Source: Mucilaginibacter lacusdianchii
GTDB lineage: Bacteria > Bacteroidota > Bacteroidia > Sphingobacteriales > Sphingobacteriaceae
Assembly (NCBI RefSeq): GCF_009770985.1
Contig: NZ_WSRW01000001.1
Location: 186,001-250,000, forward strand
Direction: 5' to 3'
Length of the DNA: 64,000 bases
In this document: positions 37,669 to 46,650 of the stretch, piece after piece
How the letters are laid out: every line of letters begins with the position of its first letter
Position numbering within the stretch: the stretch's first letter is position 1
Notes under the pieces: generated by a model
Seen by the model: the letters and a program-made list of their open reading frames with translations, nothing else
Databases searched by the model: none
Told to the model about the DNA's origin: nothing
Made by a program: the position numbers and the translations under genes

Positions 37669-38523
37669 ATGCTGGTATTGGAGGATAACATTTACGGCAA
37701 CTTTGAGGTGGACGGTATTTTAGAAGAACTCGTCTCATCATCCCCTGTTCAAAGGCTTAAAGGAATTCATCAGGGCGGCGCAATCTTTTTAGTTGATTCT
37801 TCGCAGCAACATACACGTTATGAACATTCTATAGGTGTATTGTGCTTGGTGCGCCACTTTGGCGGTAGTGTGGAGGAGCAGATAGCAGCCCTACTGCATG
37901 ATGTTTCGCATACTGCTTTTTCACACGTTGGCGATCAAGTATTTAACCATCCCGATGAAGATTACCATGAGCACATTTTTGCAGACGTGATTGAAAGGTC
38001 AGAAATCCCCATGATTTTAGCTAAATATGGTTACGACCAAGTATTGAAGCATTTTGACCAATATACACTACTGGAAAGACCTTTACCTGAACTTTGTGCC
38101 GACCGTATAGATTATACCCTGCGCGACCTTTACCATGCGGGGCTAATAAGCCTTACCGAAATACAGCACTTCATGCTAAACTTAACAGTTGGCAGTGGAT
38201 GTTTAACCCCGGCAGATGAGGCGTCTGCACGGTGGCTAAGCATGCAGTTTAAAAAACTGAACGAAGCGTATTTAAAAAAACCAGAATATTTATACGCCAA
38301 CCAACGGATGGCCGAATTAATAAAAACAGCATTAAGCAAGGGATTGTTAGAGCCCGCGGACATGCAGATGGATGATGAAGCCGTTTTAGCCAAATTACGC
38401 TCACAAGGCTATAGCGATGAATTGAAAGCTATAAGTAAATTGGATGGTTTTGAACAGTTTGAGGTAAAAGGAGCTGCCGAGCGCATTAAAAGGAGAGAGT
38501 TACACCCGGCAGTTTCAAATTAA
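37669..38523 (+). CDS. HD domain phosphohydrolase
   Basis: A 284-residue HD superfamily hydrolase. The metal site is visible as TRYEHSIGV (H53), LLHDVSHTAFSH (H77, D78, then H81) and a later aspartate in CADRIDYTLRD. The order H...HD...D with EHSIGV matches the dGTPase/SAMHD1-like branch, which hydrolyses nucleotides to nucleoside and phosphate. The branch is also close to uncharacterised YdhJ-like proteins, so the substrate is open. The length is complete. It is convergent with the Rdx gene, with a 35-base gap, and has no obvious operon partner. Confidence 0.85.
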   Translation: MLVLEDNIYGNFEVDGILEELVSSSPVQRLKGIHQGGAIFLVDSSQQHTRYEHSIGVLCLVRHFGGSVEEQIAALLHDVSHTAFSHVGDQVFNHPDEDYHEHIFADVIERSEIPMILAKYGYDQVLKHFDQYTLLERPLPELCADRIDYTLRDLYHAGLISLTEIQHFMLNLTVGSGCLTPADEASARWLSMQFKKLNEAYLKKPEYLYANQRMAELIKTALSKGLLEPADMQMDDEAVLAKLRSQGYSDELKAISKLDGFEQFEVKGAAERIKRRELHPAVSN

Positions 38524-38558
38524 GTATTTATACGGCTTTAATAAGTACTGCTCGCGCG

Positions 38559-38834
38559 CTACCTATCTGAGTGTCCCAAACTTTTGCCGGGATTTACCAC
38601 ATCGCGCACCAATCGTTTCAACTCCTTAACTTCCGGAAAGCGCCCTGCCACTTTACGATTAAAAATTTCCTGCTCATTAATACGAACAATGTAGCTGCCG
38701 CTTATCTCGCTGGGCTGCAGCAGCACACCATGCACATCATCAGTAAAGGTGATAAGCAGTTCCTGTGCCATGTAGGCGGCACGCAGCATCCAGCCACACT
38801 TGGGGCAATATTCTATACTGACGGTAGGCTTCAT
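38559..38834 (-). CDS. Rdx family (SelT/SelW/SelH-like) thioredoxin-fold protein
   Basis: A 91-residue protein of the Rdx family, related to eukaryotic selenoprotein W. The redox motif YCPKCGW carries C10 and C13. In selenoproteins the second position is selenocysteine, and here both are ordinary cysteines, so no UGA recoding is needed. GVLLQPSEISGSY with later EIFNRKVAGRFPEVKELKRLVRD matches the family. It is likely a redox or thiol-related protein of unknown partner. It overlaps the S4 gene by 4 bases, so the two are coupled. Confidence 0.85.
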   Translation of the reverse strand: MKPTVSIEYCPKCGWMLRAAYMAQELLITFTDDVHGVLLQPSEISGSYIVRINEQEIFNRKVAGRFPEVKELKRLVRDVVNPGKSLGHSDR

Positions 38835-39250
38835 TCGTCTTCTTCTTGATTAGTTGGTGGAACAAAATATCCTTCCTGCAAATCGTCGATCTCGCGGCGG
38901 TCGCGCTTGGTGGGGCGTCCCGTACCACGGTCGCGCCGCAATATCGGTGCATGAAACATCGACTTAAATGAAGTGGTTTGCTCTACCGGTGTTTGGTCTT
39001 CATAAAAATTTACGGCGGTTTTGGCATCCACCCTATTCTCTAGCAAGCCGGTTACTTTCACCACCTTACGTTCTAACCCCTTAGACACATGATAAACCTC
39101 GCCAATTTTAACCTCGTGTGATGCTTTTATATTCTGGCCGTTTAGCTTTACACGGCCGGCTTTACAAGCATCGGCCGCCATTGTGCGGGTTTTAAAAATG
39201 CGGATGGCCCACAAGTATTTATCTATTCGTAATTTTTCTTTTTCTGGCAT
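38831..39250 (-). CDS. RNA-binding S4 domain protein (Hsp15-like)
   Basis: A 139-residue S4-domain protein. The domain at about residues 6-70 begins RIDKYLWAIRIFKTRTMAADACKAGRVKLNG, the S4 signature with the usual lysine and arginine contacts. A basic C-terminus (RRDRGTGRPTKRDRREID) follows, ending in an acidic tail. Hsp15 (HslR) binds free 50S subunits carrying a stalled nascent chain, and this protein is of similar length. I call it Hsp15-like but do not claim exact orthology. It is first in a two-gene minus-strand unit with Rdx. Confidence 0.88.
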   Translation of the reverse strand: MPEKEKLRIDKYLWAIRIFKTRTMAADACKAGRVKLNGQNIKASHEVKIGEVYHVSKGLERKVVKVTGLLENRVDAKTAVNFYEDQTPVEQTTSFKSMFHAPILRRDRGTGRPTKRDRREIDDLQEGYFVPPTNQEEDE

Positions 39251-39357
39251 AACTTAATAAAGCTCAATAACGCTGTAATTCCACTTAAATATTTTACTAA
39301 CAAATAAAGGATTGGTTAGTTAGCGCAGTGCTTTCTGCAAATCTCCTTAAAAATCCC

Positions 39358-39365
39358 TTAATTTG
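39358..39365 (+). promoter_or_regulatory. Possible -7 box of dapD (TTAATTTG, 7 of 8)
   Basis: TTAATTTG differs from TAnnTTTG at one base and lies 16 bases before ATG 39382. It falls inside the frame that would be used from the earlier GTG at 39328, which supports the ATG as the true start. Confidence 0.3.
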
Positions 39366-39381
39366 CGAAAAGTTTGAACTA

Positions 39382-40200
39382 ATGCCCGCTACTCTAAAAA
39401 AAATGATTGAAGATGCCTGGGATGACCGGGATCTGTTAAACAGTAATGATTACATTACTGCTATAGAAACAGTAATTGAACGCCTGGACAAAGGCGAAAT
39501 GCGTGTTGCCGAAATAATTGCTAACCGCTGGCACGTAAATGACTGGATTAAAAAAGCAGTAATCCTGTACTTCCCTATCATGCAAATGGAAGAGATCAAA
39601 GTTGGTCCGTTTGTATTTCATGATAAAATGAAGCTGAAAACCGATTACCGTAAAGCCGGCGTTCGTGTAGTACCTCACGGTATTGCCCGTTATGGTGCTT
39701 ACCTGGCTAAAGGCGTAATCATGATGCCTTCATACGTAAACATTGGTGCTTATGTAGACGAAGGTACCATGGTAGATACCTGGGCTACAGTAGGCTCATG
39801 CGCACAAATTGGTAAACATTGCCACTTAAGCGGCGGTGTAGGTATTGGCGGCGTATTGGAACCCGTACAAGCTGCACCTGTAATTATTGAAGACAACTGC
39901 TTTTTAGGTTCACGCGCTATTGTAGTTGAAGGTGTGCATGTTGAGCAGGAAGCCGTATTAGGTGCCAACGTAGTATTAACAGCATCAACCAAAATTATAG
40001 ACGTAACCGGCGAAACCCCGGTTGAGTACAAAGGCCGCGTACCTGCCCGTTCGGTAGTAATTCCGGGTTCTTACACTAAAAAGTTCCCTGCTGGCGAGTA
40101 CCAGGTTCCTTGTGCATTAATTATCGGTAAACGTAAAGAATCAACCGACAAAAAGACTTCATTAAACAACGCCCTGCGCGAAAATAACGTTGCGGTGTAA
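39382..40200 (+). CDS. dapD: 2,3,4,5-tetrahydropyridine-2,6-dicarboxylate N-succinyltransferase
   Basis: A 272-residue trimeric left-handed beta-helix acyltransferase, usual length for DapD. It succinylates tetrahydrodipicolinate in the meso-diaminopimelate and lysine pathway. Visible marks are the N-terminal helical domain (MIEDAWDDRDLL), the RVVPHGIARYGAYL strand, hexapeptide repeats across about residues 95-230 and the catalytic region SGGVGIGGVLEP. I choose ATG 39382 over GTG 39328, whose extra 18 residues precede the conserved MPATLKKMIEDAW start. The tail is the usual IGKRKESTDKKTSLN. It stands alone, with the REP-like palindrome downstream. Confidence 0.93.
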   Translation: MPATLKKMIEDAWDDRDLLNSNDYITAIETVIERLDKGEMRVAEIIANRWHVNDWIKKAVILYFPIMQMEEIKVGPFVFHDKMKLKTDYRKAGVRVVPHGIARYGAYLAKGVIMMPSYVNIGAYVDEGTMVDTWATVGSCAQIGKHCHLSGGVGIGGVLEPVQAAPVIIEDNCFLGSRAIVVEGVHVEQEAVLGANVVLTASTKIIDVTGETPVEYKGRVPARSVVIPGSYTKKFPAGEYQVPCALIIGKRKESTDKKTSLNNALRENNVAV

Positions 40201-40225
40201 GTTGATTATTAAATAATTTTCAATT

Positions 40226-40313
40226 TGTCATTGTGAGCGATAGCGTGGCAATCCCGTCGTCATACTTTGTAAACGAAGAGATTGCCACGTCGTTATCACC
40301 CCTCGCAATGACA
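40226..40313. repeat. REP-like palindrome, copy 2
   Basis: The left arm (40226-40253) reads TGTCATTGTGAGCGATAGCG then TGGCAATC. The right arm (40280-40313) is an imperfect inverted copy ending CTCGCAATGACA. The spacer holds TACTTTGTAAACGAAG. The family, with ends TGTCATTG(C/T)GAG and core GTGGCAATC, also occurs nested in the large element at 26950-27040. It may also form an RNA hairpin after dapD. Such GTCATTGCGAG palindromes are common dispersed repeats in several bacteria. Confidence 0.78.
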
Positions 40314-40346
40314 TTTATATTTTAAACGTGTAGGGAATCGCCAAAC

Positions 40347-41474
40347 ATGAAAATAGGCTACGATGCAAAACGTGCTTTTTTAAACAACACCGGGTTGGGT
40401 AATTACAGCCGGTGGTTAATTAAAGTGGTAGCCACGTATCATCCGCAAGGAAGCTATTTTCTGTACACGCCTAAAGTCAAACCCAATAACCGGTTAGATT
40501 TTCTATCCCGCTTGCCCAACCTTAAAACAATTACGCCAAGTGGCAAATTATTTAGTTCGTGGTGGCGCACCAAAGGCATTGTGGCCGATTTAAAGCGCGA
40601 CGGCATTGAGTTATACCACGGTTTAAGCCATGAACTTCCGTTGGGCATTGCACAAAGCGGTATTAAATCGGTACTTACCGTACACGATTTAATTTTTATG
40701 CGCTTCCCCCAATATTACGGCTGGATAAGCCGGAATATCTATAAAGCCAAGATTAATTACGCCTGTAAAGCCGCCAATCGAATCATTGCTATCAGCCAAA
40801 AAACCAAAGATGATTTGGTAGAGCTATTGCAAGTTGATCCGCAAAAAATTGAAGTTATTTACCAGGGATGCGATCCGGCTTTCAGTTTACAGTTAACTGC
40901 TGATTATAAAAAAGCGGTAGCCAAAAAATATGATTTGCCTAAAAAATTCCTGCTGTGCGTAGGTACTATTGAAGAGCGCAAAAATCTGCTAGTGCTGGTT
41001 AAAGCTTTACTGCATACCCGCATGAATATGCCGCTTATTGTGGTTGGCAAACCAACTCCTTATCTTAACCAGGTGCGGGCGTTTATAGATGGCAACCAAT
41101 TAAGCGCTCGGGTTACTTTTTTACACGATGTAAGCTTTCAGGAGTTACCAGCATTATACCAACTGGCTACAGTATTCGTTTATCCATCAAGTTATGAAGG
41201 CTTTGGCATCCCGGTGCTCGAGGCTATTAAATCAGGAGTGCCGGTAATTGCGGCCAGTGGTTCTTGCCTGGAAGAGGCCGGCGGGCCCGATAGCTTGTAT
41301 TTTAAGCCGGATAATGAGTTGGATCTGGCACAAAAAATAAATCAGGTTTGGAACAGTCCATCGCTCAGACAAAAAATGATTATCAACGGCTTCGAATATG
41401 GCCATAATTTTGATGATGAAAAGCTGGCTAACCAACTCAACAGTCTATATCAAAACCTATTGACAAATGCTTAA
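40347..41474 (+). CDS. Glycosyltransferase family 4 protein
   Basis: A 375-residue GT-B glycosyltransferase. The N-terminal acceptor domain starts GYDAKRAFLNNTGLGNYSRW. The donor domain shows VIYQGCDPAF, LLCVGTIEERKNLLVLVKAL and the E-x7-E motif in YPSSYEGFGIPVLEAIKSGVPVIAASG. The pattern resembles mannosyltransferases of the WbaZ/WsaF type, but the sugar cannot be read. It overlaps tsaC by 8 bases, so an otherwise unrelated tRNA gene is coupled to it. It may belong to a small surface-sugar function outside the main locus. Confidence 0.92.
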   Translation: MKIGYDAKRAFLNNTGLGNYSRWLIKVVATYHPQGSYFLYTPKVKPNNRLDFLSRLPNLKTITPSGKLFSSWWRTKGIVADLKRDGIELYHGLSHELPLGIAQSGIKSVLTVHDLIFMRFPQYYGWISRNIYKAKINYACKAANRIIAISQKTKDDLVELLQVDPQKIEVIYQGCDPAFSLQLTADYKKAVAKKYDLPKKFLLCVGTIEERKNLLVLVKALLHTRMNMPLIVVGKPTPYLNQVRAFIDGNQLSARVTFLHDVSFQELPALYQLATVFVYPSSYEGFGIPVLEAIKSGVPVIAASGSCLEEAGGPDSLYFKPDNELDLAQKINQVWNSPSLRQKMIINGFEYGHNFDDEKLANQLNSLYQNLLTNA

Positions 41475-42033
41475 AGACGAAGTAAACAAAGCGCTGAAAG
41501 TAATACAAGAAGGCGGCATTATTTTGTACCCTACCGATACCATTTGGGGTATTGGTTGCGATGCCACCAATACCGAAGCTATCAAAAAGATATATCAGCT
41601 TAAACAACGCGACGAAGCCAAAAGCATGATTATTTTGCTGGATACCGAAAACAAGCTGGAAAGCTATGTGCAAGACGTTCCGGCCATTGCTTTTGATTTA
41701 ATTGAATTTGCCGAAAATCCATTAACTCTGGTAATGCCCAAAGCTAAAAACCTTTCATCTGCCTTAATTGGGCCGGATGGCAGCATAGGCATAAGGGTAA
41801 GCAAACATCCTTTTTGCCAGCAGCTGGTACAGCGCCTGCGCAAGCCTTTGGTATCTACTTCGGCCAATATCAGCGGACAGCCATCGCCACAAAACTTTTC
41901 ACAAATATCACCCGAAATTATGGATGGTGTGGATTATGTAGTGGATATTGACCAACACGATTTATCAGTAAAAAAGCCTTCCACTATTATGCGATTGGAG
42001 CCCGACGGACGTTTTGAATTTCTACGCCGTTAA
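41467..42033 (+). CDS. L-threonylcarbamoyladenylate synthase (TsaC/Sua5 family)
   Basis: A 188-residue YrdC-domain protein without the C-terminal Sua5 extension, thus like TsaC. It forms threonylcarbamoyl-AMP from threonine, bicarbonate and ATP, the first step of t6A modification at tRNA position 37. Visible marks are ILYPTDTIWGIGCDA, KQRDEAKSMIIL (basic residues contacting ATP and bicarbonate) and STSANISGQPSPQN. All core residues look intact. It overlaps the glycosyltransferase gene by 8 bases. An upstream start farther left would extend the overlap, and the chosen start gives the usual N-terminus. Confidence 0.92.
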   Translation: MLKDEVNKALKVIQEGGIILYPTDTIWGIGCDATNTEAIKKIYQLKQRDEAKSMIILLDTENKLESYVQDVPAIAFDLIEFAENPLTLVMPKAKNLSSALIGPDGSIGIRVSKHPFCQQLVQRLRKPLVSTSANISGQPSPQNFSQISPEIMDGVDYVVDIDQHDLSVKKPSTIMRLEPDGRFEFLRR

Positions 42034-42048
42034 TCATGGCATAATAGC

Positions 42049-42056
42049 TACCTTTG
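42049..42056 (+). promoter_or_regulatory. Candidate -7 box before the CCA gene (TACCTTTG)
   Basis: TACCTTTG is an exact TAnnTTTG match, 40 bases before ATG 42097. No good -33 box at normal spacing is seen. It suggests the CCA gene has its own start site apart from tsaC. Confidence 0.4.
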
Positions 42057-42096
42057 CGCAAAAATTCAACCTGCTTACAGTTTGAAGTAATAATCA

Positions 42097-43509
42097 ATGG
42101 AAAACCACCTGCAACACCCCATATTTCCGGTTGTATCTAAACTGGCAGCCGAGTTAAATTTACAGGCATTTGCTATAGGCGGTTTTGTGCGCGATATTTT
42201 TTTGAAGCGCCCATCTAAGGATATTGATATTGTGGTGGTAGGCAATGGCATTGACTTTGCCGAAGCGGTTGCTAAAAAGCTTAAAGTTAAAGTATCGGTA
42301 TTTAAAAACTTTGGTACCGCCATGCTGCGCTACAAAGATGCCGAGATTGAGTTTGTGGGTGCCCGAAAAGAATCATACCGATCTGAATCGCGCAAGCCCA
42401 TTGTTGAAAATGGCACCTTAGAGGACGACCAAAAACGCCGCGATTTTACCATTAACGCGTTGGCTATTGCGCTGCATCCCAACCAATACGGGCAGCTGAT
42501 TGATCCGTTTAACGGCATGGAGGATATGGAGCAGAAACTCATTCGCACGCCATTGAACCCTGAAGAAACTTTTTCGGACGATCCGTTGCGCATGATGCGA
42601 GCCATTCGTTTTGCATCGCAACTTAACTTTGTAATTGATGAGGCGGCCATTCAGGCCATCAAAACCAATAAGGAACGTATCCGCATTGTATCTACGGAGC
42701 GGATTGCCGATGAGTTGAACAAAATCATCTTATCGCCCCTACCCTCCATTGGGTTTAAGTACCTGTTTGATACCGGTCTGCTGCAATTGATATTTCCACA
42801 AATGTCGGCCCTGTATGGTATAGACTATGTGAACGGCCGTGGACATAAAGACAATTTTTACCATACCCTGCAGGTGCTGGATAACATTAGCACTACAACC
42901 CATGACTTATGGCTGCGCTGGGCTGCTATATTGCACGATATTGCCAAACCGGCTACCAAGCGTTATGAACCCGGCCACGGCTGGACTTTTCATGGCCATG
43001 AAGACCGAGGCGCACGCATGGTGCCTAAAATTTTCGCACAGTTAAAACTGCCGCTCAATGAGCATATGAAATTTGTGCAAAAGCTGGTATTTCTGCACAT
43101 GCGCCCTATTGTGCTAACGCAAGAGATTGTGACCGACTCGGCTGTGCGCCGTCTGTTATTTGAGGCAGGTGATGATATTGAGAGCCTGATGTTGTTATGC
43201 AAAGCAGACATCACCACCAAAAATGAATACAAGATTAAAAAATACCGCCAGAATTTTGAGCTGGTTCAGCAAAAATTAAAAGATGTTGAAGAGCGTGATC
43301 GCGTGCGTAACTGGCAACCTCCTATCACTGGAAACGATATTATGCAGCTTTTTGGGCTAAAAGAAGGCCGGGAAGTAGGTATTATCAAGAACCAGATCCG
43401 CGAAGCGATATTGGAAGGTGAAATTCCGAACACTTACGAAGCCGCTTTACAATACACTATAGCCAAAGGCCAAGAAATTGGCTTAAAAGTTGTGGCAAAC
43501 ACAAATTAA
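42097..43509 (+). CDS. cca: CCA-adding tRNA nucleotidyltransferase with HD domain
   Basis: A 470-residue class II nucleotidyltransferase. The catalytic head shows [25 protein letters not shown] with the DxD metal pair, then FVGARKESY and [11 protein letters not shown]. The poly-A head and neck ([14 protein letters not shown]) follow, then a C-terminal HD domain ([23 protein letters not shown]). It adds or repairs the tRNA 3' CCA end. HD-bearing proteins of this type have been described as CCA enzymes with phosphohydrolase activity or as separate A- or CC-adding enzymes. I cannot decide between them by sequence, and no second copy is in the window. Confidence 0.9.
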   Translation: MENHLQHPIFPVVSKLAAELNLQAFAIGGFVRDIFLKRPSKDIDIVVVGNGIDFAEAVAKKLKVKVSVFKNFGTAMLRYKDAEIEFVGARKESYRSESRKPIVENGTLEDDQKRRDFTINALAIALHPNQYGQLIDPFNGMEDMEQKLIRTPLNPEETFSDDPLRMMRAIRFASQLNFVIDEAAIQAIKTNKERIRIVSTERIADELNKIILSPLPSIGFKYLFDTGLLQLIFPQMSALYGIDYVNGRGHKDNFYHTLQVLDNISTTTHDLWLRWAAILHDIAKPATKRYEPGHGWTFHGHEDRGARMVPKIFAQLKLPLNEHMKFVQKLVFLHMRPIVLTQEIVTDSAVRRLLFEAGDDIESLMLLCKADITTKNEYKIKKYRQNFELVQQKLKDVEERDRVRNWQPPITGNDIMQLFGLKEGREVGIIKNQIREAILEGEIPNTYEAALQYTIAKGQEIGLKVVANTN

Positions 43510-43552
43510 ATTTTAAACAGTATTTTTAACATTATAAAATCAACCTATACAA

Positions 43553-44206
43553 ATGGCAATCTACAGGTTCAGAGTTACTTTTGAGGATTATGACGATGTA
43601 ATGCGCGAAGTTGATATTAAATCAACTCAAACCTTCGCGGATTTACATCAGGCTATTCATCAATCCATAGGCTATAACCCTGACTATTCATCATCTTTTT
43701 ACATCAGCACCGATCAATGGATAAAAGGCGAAGAAATAGCGTTCAAGCCTAGTCAGCGTAAAATTGACCGTGGCGTGGCCCTGATGGAAAACTCAAAACT
43801 GAGCAACTTCATTGATGATCCACATCAAAAGTTTTACTATACATCCAACTTTGACCGCCCGTTTGATTTCCACGTAGAACTGGTGAAGATATTAGACGAT
43901 GCGCCAGGTGTTACCTACCCAACTACATCAAGAAGCGTAGGCGAAGCGCCCAAACAGTTTGGTAATGTGTATAATCCAACTGTAATTCCACCAACCAATG
44001 AAGATTTTGACTTCCTGAACGAAATGGAATATACACCGGAAGATACTGAAGATTTTGAAGAGGTACCCGGCTCGGGTGCTGCCGCTCATGACGATGAGGA
44101 AAGCCATGAGGAAGAAGATGAATTTGGCAATGAATTTTCGGACAACGAAGGTTTTGATGAGGAAGAATCTGGTCGCCGTAGCGGTGGCCGTGATGAGGAT
44201 TATTAA
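43553..44206 (+). CDS. TnpR-like (pRiA4b ORF-3 family) acidic protein
   Basis: A 217-residue protein whose first about 120 residues match the pRiA4b ORF-3 or IS1096 TnpR-like family: MAIYRFRVTFEDYDDVMREVDI, FADLHQAIHQSIGY and a DxxD core. Despite the family name, no transposase or transposon end is present here, so this is not evidence of a mobile element. The last about 70 residues are strongly acidic (HDDEESHEEEDEFGNEFSDN) and then basic. Function unknown. It follows cca after 43 bases and may be co-transcribed, and a large hairpin terminates it. Confidence 0.82.
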   Translation: MAIYRFRVTFEDYDDVMREVDIKSTQTFADLHQAIHQSIGYNPDYSSSFYISTDQWIKGEEIAFKPSQRKIDRGVALMENSKLSNFIDDPHQKFYYTSNFDRPFDFHVELVKILDDAPGVTYPTTSRSVGEAPKQFGNVYNPTVIPPTNEDFDFLNEMEYTPEDTEDFEEVPGSGAAAHDDEESHEEEDEFGNEFSDNEGFDEEESGRRSGGRDEDY

Positions 44207-44226
44207 TCAACCTATAAATTAAATTT

Positions 44227-44287
44227 AGTGGTTCATGAATTTTAGCGGCGGTAATACAACCGTTCTAAAATCATGAACCACTTTTTA
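44227..44287 (+). terminator. Long-stem terminator before miaA
   Basis: AGTGGTTCATGA (44227-44238) pairs with TCATGAACCACT (44271-44282). Inside, ATTTTAG pairs with CTAAAAT with one bulge, giving a stem of about 18 bp, followed by TTTTATTT. It ends the TnpR-like transcript. The T tract also contains TTTATTTG, one base from the -7 consensus, just before the miaA ATG. Confidence 0.88.
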
Positions 44288-44295
44288 TTTGTAAA

Positions 44296-45210
44296 ATGAA
44301 GCATTTAATTGTAGTAGCCGGCCCTACCGCCATTGGCAAAACTGCAGCTGCCATTGTGTTGGCACAGCATTATCAAACCGAAATTATTTCGGCCGATTCA
44401 CGGCAGTTTTTTCGTGAAATGTCTATCGGTACTGCCAAACCATCTCCCGAAGAACTGGCTACTGTAAAGCATCATTTTATTGACTCACACTCAGTAACCG
44501 AGCCATTTAGTGTTGGCGACTTTGAACGTCAAGGCATTAATTTACTGGAGAAACTTTTCACTACTCATGATATAGCAGTGATGGCTGGCGGTTCGGGCCT
44601 TTACATTAAAGCAATTTGTGAGGGGTTTGATGATTTACCACAGGTCGATCCGGCTATCCGCGAGAATTTGAATACGGAATTCGATCAACAGGGTATTACT
44701 TATTTACAGGAAAAGTTGAAGGTAGTTGACCCTACCTATTTTGAGCAGGTAGACCAGCACAACCCGCAACGATTAATAAGAGCCCTTGAAGTTTTTGAAA
44801 GCACCGGTTTGCCTTACTCATCATACCGCAAAGGCACGCAGCAGCAAAGGCCGTTCAACAATATTAAAATCGGACTGGACATGCCGCGGGAGGAATTATA
44901 CGAGCGCATTAACCAGCGGGTAGACGTAATGATAACGCAGGGATTGGTAGACGAAGTAAAAAGCCTTTTACCCTACCGGCATCTGAATGCTTTAAATACG
45001 GTAGGCTATTCAGAGATATTTGACTACTTAGATGGCAAAACCGATTTAAATACTGCCATTGCCATGATCAAACAAAATACCAGGCGATTTGCCAAGCGGC
45101 AACTCACCTGGTTCCGTAAAGACACGGATATAAAATGGTTTCATCCTGCCGATATAGCAGGCATAGAGGGTTACATTGATACTAAGCTTGCTGAACAGCC
45201 AGCTTCTTGA
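44296..45210 (+). CDS. miaA: tRNA dimethylallyltransferase
   Basis: A 304-residue DMAPP:tRNA prenyltransferase acting on adenosine 37 of tRNAs that read codons starting with U. The P-loop GPTAIGKT is at residues 9-16, followed by the DSRQFFREMSIGTAKPS motif that contacts substrate, and VMAGGSGLYIKAICEGFD. The C-terminal LNTVGYSEIFDYLDGK and KRQLTWFRKD motifs are intact. The last 29 bases overlap the convergent dTDP-rhamnose gene, so both 3' ends share coding DNA. It begins just after the strong upstream hairpin. Confidence 0.96.
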   Translation: MKHLIVVAGPTAIGKTAAAIVLAQHYQTEIISADSRQFFREMSIGTAKPSPEELATVKHHFIDSHSVTEPFSVGDFERQGINLLEKLFTTHDIAVMAGGSGLYIKAICEGFDDLPQVDPAIRENLNTEFDQQGITYLQEKLKVVDPTYFEQVDQHNPQRLIRALEVFESTGLPYSSYRKGTQQQRPFNNIKIGLDMPREELYERINQRVDVMITQGLVDEVKSLLPYRHLNALNTVGYSEIFDYLDGKTDLNTAIAMIKQNTRRFAKRQLTWFRKDTDIKWFHPADIAGIEGYIDTKLAEQPAS

Positions 45211-46048
45211 TGCAAGTTTCCAAGCTATCGCGCCAGTATGGAATTTCGATACCGAAAGTGCTTTTAACTTTGGCTTTATCCATTACCGAGTAAGCAGGAC
45301 GAACGGCACGGGTAACGTACTCGGCTGTACGCACCGGAAATACTTTAACCGTAGTGTGCGACAAATCAAAAATAGCCTTAGCAAAATCATACCATGAGGT
45401 TACGCCTTCATTGCTGAAGTGATATATACCGTATTTGCCAGCGTTTGATTTAATGATGGTAAAAATACATTCTGCTAAATCAATAGCATAAGTTGGCGTA
45501 CCTATTTGATCAGCAATAATTTTCAGCTCTTCTTTTTCTTTACCTAAACGCAGCATGGTTTTCACAAAATTGTTACCATGCTCTGAATATAACCAGCTGG
45601 TGCGCAATATATAATGTTCGGGTAAAAGCTCGGTAACGGCTTGTTCGCCTTCTAATTTGGTTAAACCGTATACGCTGATTGGGTTGGCCTCATCAGTTTC
45701 AACCAATGGGTTTGCCGAGTTGCCCTCGAAAACAAAATCGGTAGAGATATGGATAAGTACAGCATTATGTTCCTTACATAAGCGGGCCAGGTTAGCAGCG
45801 CCGTCTTTGTTCACCTTACGGGCCACATCAACATCATCTTCGGCTTTATCAACAGCGGTGTAAGCTGCGCAGTTGATGCAATAAGCTGGCTTTTGTTCGG
45901 CAAACAATTTTTCCAGGGCTTCAACATTCAGGATATTAGCTTCATCTTCTACCGGAAAATAAATATCCGTGATATGTTGTTCGGCCGCTACCTGCTTCAA
46001 ACAGTGCCCTAATTGGCCCGAAGCGCCAAAAACTACAATTTCGCTCAT
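45182..46048 (-). CDS. rfbD: dTDP-4-dehydrorhamnose reductase
   Basis: A 288-residue SDR-superfamily reductase (RmlD). GASGQLG at the N-terminus binds NADPH, and YxxxK is visible as YGLTK near residue 130. INCAAYTAVDKAEDD and LRTSWLYSEHGNNFVKTML are RmlD signatures. It catalyses the last step to dTDP-L-rhamnose. RmlA, B and C are not in this window, so the rest of the pathway should lie elsewhere. It follows a GmhA-like gene after 14 bases on the minus strand. Its end overlaps miaA by 29 bases. Confidence 0.93.
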   Translation of the reverse strand: MSEIVVFGASGQLGHCLKQVAAEQHITDIYFPVEDEANILNVEALEKLFAEQKPAYCINCAAYTAVDKAEDDVDVARKVNKDGAANLARLCKEHNAVLIHISTDFVFEGNSANPLVETDEANPISVYGLTKLEGEQAVTELLPEHYILRTSWLYSEHGNNFVKTMLRLGKEKEELKIIADQIGTPTYAIDLAECIFTIIKSNAGKYGIYHFSNEGVTSWYDFAKAIFDLSHTTVKVFPVRTAEYVTRAVRPAYSVMDKAKVKSTFGIEIPYWRDSLETCIKKLAVQQA

Positions 46049-46062
46049 GTCAGTTTAATATA

Positions 46063-46650
46063 TTATTTTTTTAGATGCCCGAATAGTTCATCTTCGACAA
46101 TATTACAAATAATATGTCCAATTAAAATATGCGATTCCTGAATACGTGGTGTCGTAGTTGAAGGAACTTTAATACAAATGTCACATAAATCGGCCATTTT
46201 GCCACCGGTTTCACCAGTCCACCCGATAGATTGTACGCCGCGGGCTTTGCAAATTTCCAATGCCTTAAGAATATTAGGTGAATTACCGGATGTTGAAATA
46301 GCAATAAATACATCTCCAGCATTGCCATGAGCTTCAATTTGGCGGGCAAACAAACGCTCATAACCGTAATCGTTACCAATACCGGTTAAGATAGAGGTAT
46401 CTGTTGATAAAGCTATAGATGGAATGGCTGGGCGATCAAAATTAAAACGGCTTACAAACTCGCCGGATATATGTTGCGCGTCAGCTGCGCTACCGCCGTT
46501 TCCGGCTAACAACGTTTTTTTCCCGTTTTGATAGGCTTGGGTAATTAGCTTTGCAGCTTGTTCAATTTGCTGGATGAGGTGACTGCTGCTTAGGATAGAT
46601 TGTTTAACCTGTATCGAAGCTTCAATTTGAGATTGTATAGTAGATTGCAT
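46063..46650 (-). CDS. gmhA: SIS-domain phosphoheptose isomerase (GmhA-like)
   Basis: A 195-residue SIS protein of the GmhA/DiaA group. LLAGNGGSAADAQHISGEFVSRF and LTGIGNDYGYERLFARQIEAHG are characteristic of sedoheptulose-7-phosphate isomerase, which starts ADP- or GDP-heptose synthesis for lipopolysaccharide core or glycans. AISTSGNSPNILKALE is the sugar-phosphate loop. The C-terminal HILIGHIICNIVE fits the tetramer interface. It precedes rfbD in a short operon, so both make nucleotide-sugar precursors. DiaA-like activity cannot be excluded but the context favours GmhA. Confidence 0.85.
   Translation of the reverse strand: MQSTIQSQIEASIQVKQSILSSSHLIQQIEQAAKLITQAYQNGKKTLLAGNGGSAADAQHISGEFVSRFNFDRPAIPSIALSTDTSILTGIGNDYGYERLFARQIEAHGNAGDVFIAISTSGNSPNILKALEICKARGVQSIGWTGETGGKMADLCDICIKVPSTTTPRIQESHILIGHIICNIVEDELFGHLKK

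Noticed and set aside
38559..38834. Selenoprotein with recoded UGA
   Set aside because: The Rdx motif is C-x-x-C with normal cysteine codons and no in-frame UGA.
43553..44206. Evidence for a transposon from the TnpR-like protein
   Set aside because: The family name comes from a passenger gene of IS1096. No transposase, terminal repeats or duplications surround it here, and it sits in a housekeeping run.
46063..46650. DiaA replication regulator
   Set aside because: Both are SIS proteins, but the neighbouring rfbD and the sugar-phosphate loop favour a phosphoheptose isomerase.
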